Assembly: GCA_025738555.1 (NCBI GenBank)
Contig: JAOVFP010000021.1
Location: forward strand, 992,001-1,056,000
Direction of reading: 5' to 3'
Length of the DNA: 64,000 nucleotides
Source: Cyathus striatus
Lineage: Eukaryota > Basidiomycota > Agaricomycetes > Agaricales > Nidulariaceae
Made by a program: the position numbers and the translations under genes. Below, in pieces: positions 57,718 through 64,000 of this stretch; the stretch's first letter is position 1, and the number at the start of each line of letters is the position of its first letter. The notes under the pieces were generated by a model. The model did not search any database. It saw only the letters and a list, made by a program, of their open reading frames with translations, and was not told the origin of the DNA.

Positions 57718-60502
57718 CATGAGTGTTAGCCAGAATGATCATAAAAGTGTAGTGTTTTATGATTGTGGCAATCATCTATCTCATGATTGCCTGTTTCTAA
57801 TGTAACTACTATATGCCTATTACAATTATAAATGGTGATCATATGCAATCATTGGTTAGTTTGAAGTGTATATTACTACTATAGACCTATTATAAATGGT
57901 GATCATATGCAATCATTGGTTAATTTGAAGTGTATATTGCTATTGTAGGCCTATTATAAATGGTGATCATATGCAATCATTGGTTAACTTGAAGTGTATA
58001 TTACTACTATAGACCTATTATAAATGGTGATCATATGCAATCATTGGTTAATATGAAGTGTATATTACTATTGTAGGCCTATTATAAATGGTGATCATAT
58101 GCAATCATTGGTTAATATGAAGTGTATATTACTATTGTAGGCCTATTATAAATGGTGATCATATGCAATCATTGGTTAGTTTGAAGTGTATATTACTACT
58201 GTAGGCCTATTATAAATAGTGATTTGTCACATCATTCCTGCACTCCACATACTTCCCACGCACTACATTTGTCACACATCCACACGCGTCACATTTGTCA
58301 CATAATTCCCGCGCTTCACATATTTTCCACGCATCACACTTGTCACATTTGTCACGCTTTAACGCGTTTGTCACGCTTTAACGCGTTTGTCACGCTTTAA
58401 CGCGTTTGTCACGCTTTAACGCGTTTGTCACGCTTTAACGCGTTTGTCACGCTTTAACGCGTTTGTCACGCTTTAACGCGTTTGTCACGCTTTAACGCGT
58501 TTGTCACGCTTTAATGTGTTTGTCATGCTTTGGAAGTGCATCACATGTCACATTTGTCACATTTTGCATGACCATCACATATGTCATGTTTTTGAGATGC
58601 ATGATATGTTTTTCATGTGTGTTGTGTTTGTCAAGCACTTTGCAACTTTTTGCAAATGTCACACTTTCCAATCATGAGATTTATCTGTCTCTACAACTAT
58701 TGAAATTACCATGGAAGTGGAGTAAGTATCTAATGGTACAGAGTGAATTACAAATACAGATGAAACAATATGTACTTGTAGAATTGGAAGCTTAATATGG
58801 AAAATGACAATTGGAATGTTGTGGAATTGTGGTAGTAATAAGAAACTAGAATGAAAGATGTAGAGTGTTTATGTAGCTGGAGTCTTACCACTATTGACAG
58901 AGCATGAGATATTTGAAAATGAGATGGTATGAGAAGTTTTTAATCAGGTCTAGAGATGTAATGAAATGACATAGTAGAAACTATAATGGTTTGTCTGGAT
59001 ATGAGAGATGATGAGGTTATAAAAGATCTACATATGTATGACAAATGTGAAAGAGTGGTGAATATGTAATTTCACATTACATCAAATTCACATGTATCAG
59101 TCATTAGATAGTCATAATTCTTGTATCAACTATTAGTTATTCTTATATCTTCAAAACACATCATAGAGTTACATACATGCTTACTCTATATGATTACATT
59201 ACACTTCTACGCTGTCATACGTGTTTCAATTCTCTGACATGTGATTTTGCTCTTTTAGTATCAGTATGCATTCTTACATATGAAAACCACCTCCTGTACT
59301 TCTCTACACTTTCTTGTGCTGTGGCCATTACTTAATTGCTTTTCTATTCTTCAGTTTAGTATTCACTGAAGGCCTCTTTGCCTTTTTTTCTCTCTTGCCT
59401 AAAACAACTTACTGTTACTTCTCCATAGTCATGTGCAGTATTGTTATTGACAGGATCTGTGAGAAGTATACAAACATTTTCATTATAGACTTGCTGGAAT
59501 CCCATCAACATGTTACAATCATGACACACATGCAAGCATGATGTGCTTGAAATGTATGACACTCCTTATAATTGTGACACATGTGACATATGTGACGCAC
59601 TTCCAAAGCATGACAAACACATTAAAGCATGACAAATGTGATGAGTGTGATGCACAGGAAATATGTGAAGCGCAGGAATGATGTGACAAATGTGACGCGC
59701 GCGGATGCGTGACAAATGTAATGCATGGGAAATATGTGGAGCGCGGGAATGATGTGACAAGTGTGACACGTGTCATGCGCAGGAAATATATGGAGCGTGT
59801 GAATGATGTGACAAATGTGACGCGCGCGGATGCGTGACAAATGTAATGCGCGGGAAATATGTGGAGCGCGGGAATGATGTGACAAGTGTGACACGTGTCA
59901 TGCGCGAGAAATATATGGAGCACATGAATGATGTGACAAATGTAATGCGCAGGAAATATGTGGAGCGCGGGAATGATGTGACAAACGTGACGCGTGTGGA
60001 TGCGTGACAAATGTAATGCGCGGGAAATATGTGAAGCGCGGGAATGATGTGACAAGTGTGATGCGTGTGAATGTGTGACAAATGTAGTGCGCAGGAAGTA
60101 TGTGGAGTGCAGGAATGATGTGACAAATCACCATTTATAATAGGCCTACAGTAGTAATATACACTTCAAACTAACCAATGATTGCATATGATCACCATTT
60201 ATAATAGGCCTACAATAGCAATATACACTTCAAATTAACCAATGATTGCATATGATCACCATTTATAATAGCCTACAATAGCAATATACACTTCAAATTA
60301 ACCAATGATTGCATATGATCACCATTTATAATAGACCTACAATAGTAATATACACTTCAAACTAACCAATGATTGCATATGATCACCATTTATAATTGTA
60401 ATAGGTATATAGTAGTTACATTAGAAACAGGCAATCATGAGATAGATGATTGCCGCAATCATAAAACACTACACTTTTATGATCATTCTGGCTAACACCA
60501 CT
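57718..60502. mobile_element. foldback element 2
   Basis: The ends, the first 100 bases and the core match foldback 1 (23553-26712) with about ten differences over roughly 950 core bases by eye. The 64-bp arm units number about six on the left (57829-58221) and four on the right (60128-60400). Flanks AGCGGGAA (57710-57717) and CGTGGGAA (60503-60510) match at six of eight positions and may be the target duplication. A 19-bp array that foldback 1 lacks lies at 58348-58518. It sits inside the element at 54786-61087. Confidence 0.85.
58348..58518 (+). repeat. nine copies of TTTGTCACGCTTTAACGCG
   Basis: Eight perfect 19-base units and one variant. The flanking sequence on both sides is the same as in foldback 1, where only one degenerate unit (TTTGTCATGCTTTGGAAGTG) is present, so the array expanded or was lost after the two copies separated. 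Confidence 0.95.
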
Positions 60503-61489
60503 CGTGGGAAAGGGCGAAGGGGGGGAAGAAAGGGGAGGAAGAGAGGGGAAGAGCAAGTAACAAGTCCGAATAATTCCACCAAACTCGAATACCACGCACA
60601 GACCATTTGCGCACGGACCATGACACATGACCGTTACGGTAATAACCGAAATGACATATGAAAAGCGCACAGACCCTGATACGTGATCGTTGCGCACGGA
60701 CCATTCACACGGTCACATGACCGCTTCGATGCGGAGAGATCTTATCATATGTTGTGTGGGAATTTGTGACAAGAGAGGTAAATGTCAGAGACTGTACTGA
60801 GAGTCCAGTGACTTACTCTCAGTAGATTCTCATTGGACTCTCTAAGATTCATCTCACTATAGTATCACTGGACTCTATGAGACTCTCACCCAATGAGAAT
60901 TTACTGAGATTTTAGTGAGATGAAAATTGTTCATTTTCTCGATGTAGTCTCACCAATGTCTCACTAATATCTCTCTACACTCTCTGAAATACCACTAAAA
61001 TTAACCTGGATTCTCACTGGAGTATCAGAGAATCTCATGAGAATCTCACTGGATTCTACTGAGACTGTGGGTCAGTGACATGACCTCCTACAGTCAGCTA
61101 CAGCATTTTGAGTTGAAGATATCATTGTAATTTGTTATTGTTGTTATCTTGTTTGAGGAACTTGCAGATTACAGTCCATTGTTTTCAGCATTTCAAATTT
61201 TCAATGAACCCTTACATTATCATACCCAGCTTTGAACAAATTTCACTGATGTCACGAATAAAATATCACTCTGAACTGAACAATGAACCAAACTTTATTG
61301 TCATGCCAAAAAATCATGAACATTCAGTCAAAATGATACAGTAACATATCTAAAAGCATATGTGGAGGCAGCATAGAATTATTATTGTGACATTTGAATA
61401 GATAATATAATTCTACAAGTTTATTGCCAGTGTATAGCTTCCTGCTATGAATGATGGAAGTTTGGCACTGGATACAATATATATATATC

Positions 61490-64000
61490 CTCACAGCAGA
61501 AGCAACTGTGGGAATAAATCAATTTGGCACTAAACACTTGAGCTAGACTGCACAATCTCTCAGACTCACACCCACCCACCCACTGCTGTCTAAAGATCCA
61601 CCTCCACTTTGAATGAAGCCGCCAACAAGTACACCCAGTTACACTGGAACAATAGAACTCCAGCTCCTGGTACTTATTTGTGATGAGAACGAATAATGTG
61701 GCAACTGGAAGTCTGGGAGAGGTGGGGGATTTGAGGGCTACGGCTATTGGGACTAAATCTATATAGTACACACAGTAATTCAAGGCACAGATTTCCAACC
61801 AATATGAAGGTCAAAATGCAGTCTGTACTAACAAGAAGATACCCTCTGCCTTGTCATTCCACAGTGCCTAATGTGTACGTTGTGACACCACCTGTGCATT
61901 TAGGCATAAAATTGCACATTTCTACCATTTACAGTCTTAAATCTGTACACATTAATGAACCCCAGATAATAAATAAAGATCTATGGACAGCTACAAAATA
62001 GCAAGCCTTGTACTTATTGGCCTTTTATTTGGGTTAATATTCAACAGTTCATATCATAAAATATAGTACAAGTGCTTCTATGTCCAACCTACCATTAGCC
62101 TGGTGTGTAGGAAAAGATATTAAATATTGAAGGGACCGCTTTTCTGCCAGTCACATGACTTGTATATGTTTTGATTTCACTTTGATACCGCTTAGTTGTT
62201 TGTTTGGCATCAGGACTGAAGTCTAACAAATAGTCAATGACATAAATATGAATTAAAGAATATTTCAAAGTGATGTAGAATAGTCAATTCTTCATCGATC
62301 AGGATGATTTTGGTCTTGATCGGAAGCTAGAATTTAGTAAATTCTATTCTAGTATGATAGTGAATGGTCTCACCGAAGCACAGGCCTGGATAAGAACAAA
62401 ACATTAGATCAAAGATGACAATTTTATGATGATCTACCCAAAATGATCAATGATGAGACACTGTAGCATCTGAAAACCATGGGAATTGAACATTCTAGAG
62501 GATTCTAATGCCTTGGAGTGACTCATAGTCAAATGATAGCTAAATAAAGACACAAATAAGGACAGGGGAAGTGTTTCAGGTAGATATATGTAGTATACAA
62601 TATCTGGGAAAATCATAATAATAGTTCTGGGCTTTGTATATTTAAGTAGGTACTATAGAGGGTAGAAAGGCAAGCAGATTCGCACCTTTCTTGCCCAGGT
62701 ACAATAGGTATTGGGTAGTGGTTTAGGTCTTATTTGTTTCAAAGAATATAGTTGTTTTGGTTCGCATTTTGGAAAGAATTGAAGTTCTGAGACTCCAGAG
62801 AGGGCCTAGGACTTAGTTATTTCAATAAAGTGGTTCCATAAGAGTAAAGGGTTGCTCTTGTTTCGGTTTTCTAAGAAGTTGTACTAGCAAAGGGTTGTTA
62901 AGACACTTCTACAAAGTTTAAAGTAGTACAAAGGTGTATTACTTGAATTCTACAATAAAATTCTATTGCATTTCGATTCAAAGGCTTTTCAAACAATTTA
63001 AACTTGCATAAGACAATAAGAAGGAACACCCACCTTTCCCACAACTCGCACTTAAAGAGTCTTGTGAATTTTTCACTACTAGAACACAAGTACCTCTTTT
63101 CAACGTATTTCTTTCTTTTCTTGCAGTTGTGTTGAGTTTCTGTGTTGAGTTCTGTGTTCTGTGTTGTGGTTCTTATCGTGACAAGGAGGAGGAGGAGGAG
63201 GAGGAAGAGAGGGCGGGGCATGGTTTCCTGCTTTATTATCCCGAGCTGGCAGAGGAAGAAGCCCTATCCTTACTTTGCTAGCTCAGGGAGAGGCTAGCAA
63301 GCACATTTCCCTTGCTTTCCTAGGCTATCTCCTCTTCTTTGTTTTGGAGAAGCTGCTCAGGAAGGATGGAAATGAGCATTCTTTCTCTTTCCCTGTTCTT
63401 GAGCTTGGAGTTGTCCAGGTGGGACAGGAGAAGCAGGCCAGGGAACAGTTTGCTATCCCTGTCCTTGACTTTCAGTTGTCTGGCCTCTGTGAGTGGGTAG
63501 ATGAGGCTAGGGATCTTCCCCTCCCCTCACCTTCAGTGTTCTTCCCTTTTTCTCTTTTTTCCCTTCCCGACATAGTACTGACAACATCCAACAGACATGC
63601 CAGCCAAAACGACCTTATTCGATCAACACATGCGCATGCTGCATGATTTTGGCTCTGCACCTCATAATTTCATCATGTTCAATCTGCAGGGATGGCTCAT
63701 TGCTCTTGCTGGGTTTGGTAATTTGGCTGGGAGGATGGACGTGTTTGATCAGAAGACACTTACTAATGTGTGTTTCTTTCCTCTTTGCCACCTCTCCCAA
63801 CCCACTTGCTAACCTATCCTTGCAGGTAACAACAATAGACACACCAAACACTTCACACTGTGAATGGTCTTCCTGCGGGCACTTCCTACTCACCACCACC
63901 CTCTCACCATGCCTGTGCATCAACAAAGGCATCAAAATAAGGCACTGCACCAGCTCACTGCAGCATGTCCAAGCAATTGAAGAGCTGTACCAAGCATCCT
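61490..64000 (+). pseudogene. eIF2A copy C, running off the window
   Basis: The upstream spacer (61495-61680) matches 415-600. A short 5' exon remnant lies near 61820-61865. Sequence from 61880 to about 63120 is unrelated and probably inserted. An exon from 63596 reads MPAKTTLFDQHMRMLHDFGS, NFIMFNLQGWLIALAGFGNL and MDVFDQKTLTN. After the intron, APNTSYCEW-type sequence (TPNTSHCEWSSCGHFLLTT) and GIKIRHCTSSLQHVQAIEEL continue to the edge. Here the ATLSPRLRV block (TLSPCLCINKGIKI) is in frame, so this copy lacks the one-base loss of copies A and B. Many CpG-to-TpG/CpA changes replace conserved residues, and the N-terminal half is missing, so I call it a pseudogene. Confidence 0.8.
61880..63120. 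other. probable insertion inside eIF2A copy C
   Basis: No gene is recognised. The sequence is A+T-rich. It separates a 5' eIF2A remnant from sequence at 63130 that matches the intron at 840-900 of copy A. Terminal repeats were not found. Confidence 0.4.

Larger units (their letters stand above)
54786..61087. mobile_element. CAG/GAG-ended element with satellite, small gene and foldback
   Basis: Perfect 8-bp direct repeats CTACAGTC lie at 54778-54785 and 61088-61095. The left end is CAGTATGTTGCACTCTCCC; the right end on the other strand is GAGGTCATGTCACTGACCC. These nearly equal the ends of the element at 12386-15103. CTCTCACTGGA-type units fill both ends (54815-55195, 60790-61075). Inside are a small Glu-rich reading frame (55456-55767), a CpG-rich satellite (56090-57370) and foldback 2. 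It is the largest member of the end family and may keep part of an autonomous copy. Confidence 0.9.
54349..61341. mobile_element. mariner-type element interrupted by a larger insertion
   Basis: Inverted ends CTGTATCATTTCGACTGAAT (left) and CTGTATCATTTTGACTGAAT (right, other strand) are flanked by TA (54347-54348 and 61342-61343). Removing the 6.3-kb element at 54786-61087 and one target repeat leaves about 0.68 kb, the size of a non-autonomous element. Both remaining halves carry GAACAAATTTC and GTTCA motifs. No gene is seen in the halves. Confidence 0.75.

Noticed and set aside
1..64000. Retrotransposons (LTR or LINE)
   Set aside because: No reverse transcriptase, integrase or Gag motifs and no LTR pair were seen on either strand.

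Overview
The window comes from a basidiomycete fungus, most likely an Agaricomycete. Genes have short GT-AG introns. The low-copy families are broken copies of translation initiation factor eIF2A and a seven-transmembrane-type membrane protein of the kind multiplied in mushroom-forming fungi. The mobile genes (a DUF6589-type protein and a 'PFLPW' transposase-like protein) are familiar from Agaricomycete genomes. Species cannot be told from the sequence. No gene is a clear single-copy housekeeping gene; this is a repeat-dominated, duplicated region.

The scaffold is a duplicated unit, [membrane-protein gene -> spacer -> eIF2A], all on the + strand. eIF2A-derived copies lie at 749-2198, 30180-31680, 42745-50406 and 61800-64000 (off the edge). 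Membrane-protein copies lie at 2276-2517 + 27431-27740 (split), 28430-29413, 34630-35829, 40593-41764 and 52676-53813. Only the copies at 34630-35829 and 40593-41764 look intact. All eIF2A copies are broken.

Transposons have been inserted into this scaffold and into one another. The main one is a giant element, 2518-27422, flanked by a perfect 8-bp target duplication (CTAGAGAG) inside a membrane-protein exon. With younger insertions removed it is about 14.1 kb. It carries a RecQ-like helicase (+ strand) and, on the - strand, a DUF6589 protein, a long transposase-like protein with a BED-like zinc finger and a P-element/THAP9-like Asp-Pro-x-His motif, and a Ulp1-like cysteine protease. All four are decayed, largely by C-to-T change at CpG.

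Five non-autonomous elements (12386-15103, 12720-14213, 18515-21694, 22487-27340, 54786-61087) share one terminal signature: one end starts CAGTA, the other GAG(C/G)TC, both with a T-rich/CACT block about 14 bp in, and each has an 8-bp target duplication. Each has short self-complementary repeats near its ends and usually a satellite in the middle. Three foldback elements (23553-26712, 44874-50152, 57718-60502) have long inverted arms built of tandem repeats around a conserved non-coding core. One of them lies in the last intron of an eIF2A copy. Smaller insertions include a MULE-like element with a 9-bp duplication, two Tc1/mariner-type elements with TA duplications, and a 3-kb CACGCTCA-rich element. 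The nesting gives a relative order of insertion.

The strongest candidate for an undescribed system is the giant element: a helicase + protease + two transposase-like proteins in one unit with a verified target duplication. Second is the group of satellite-carrying and foldback elements that seem to generate tandem arrays.
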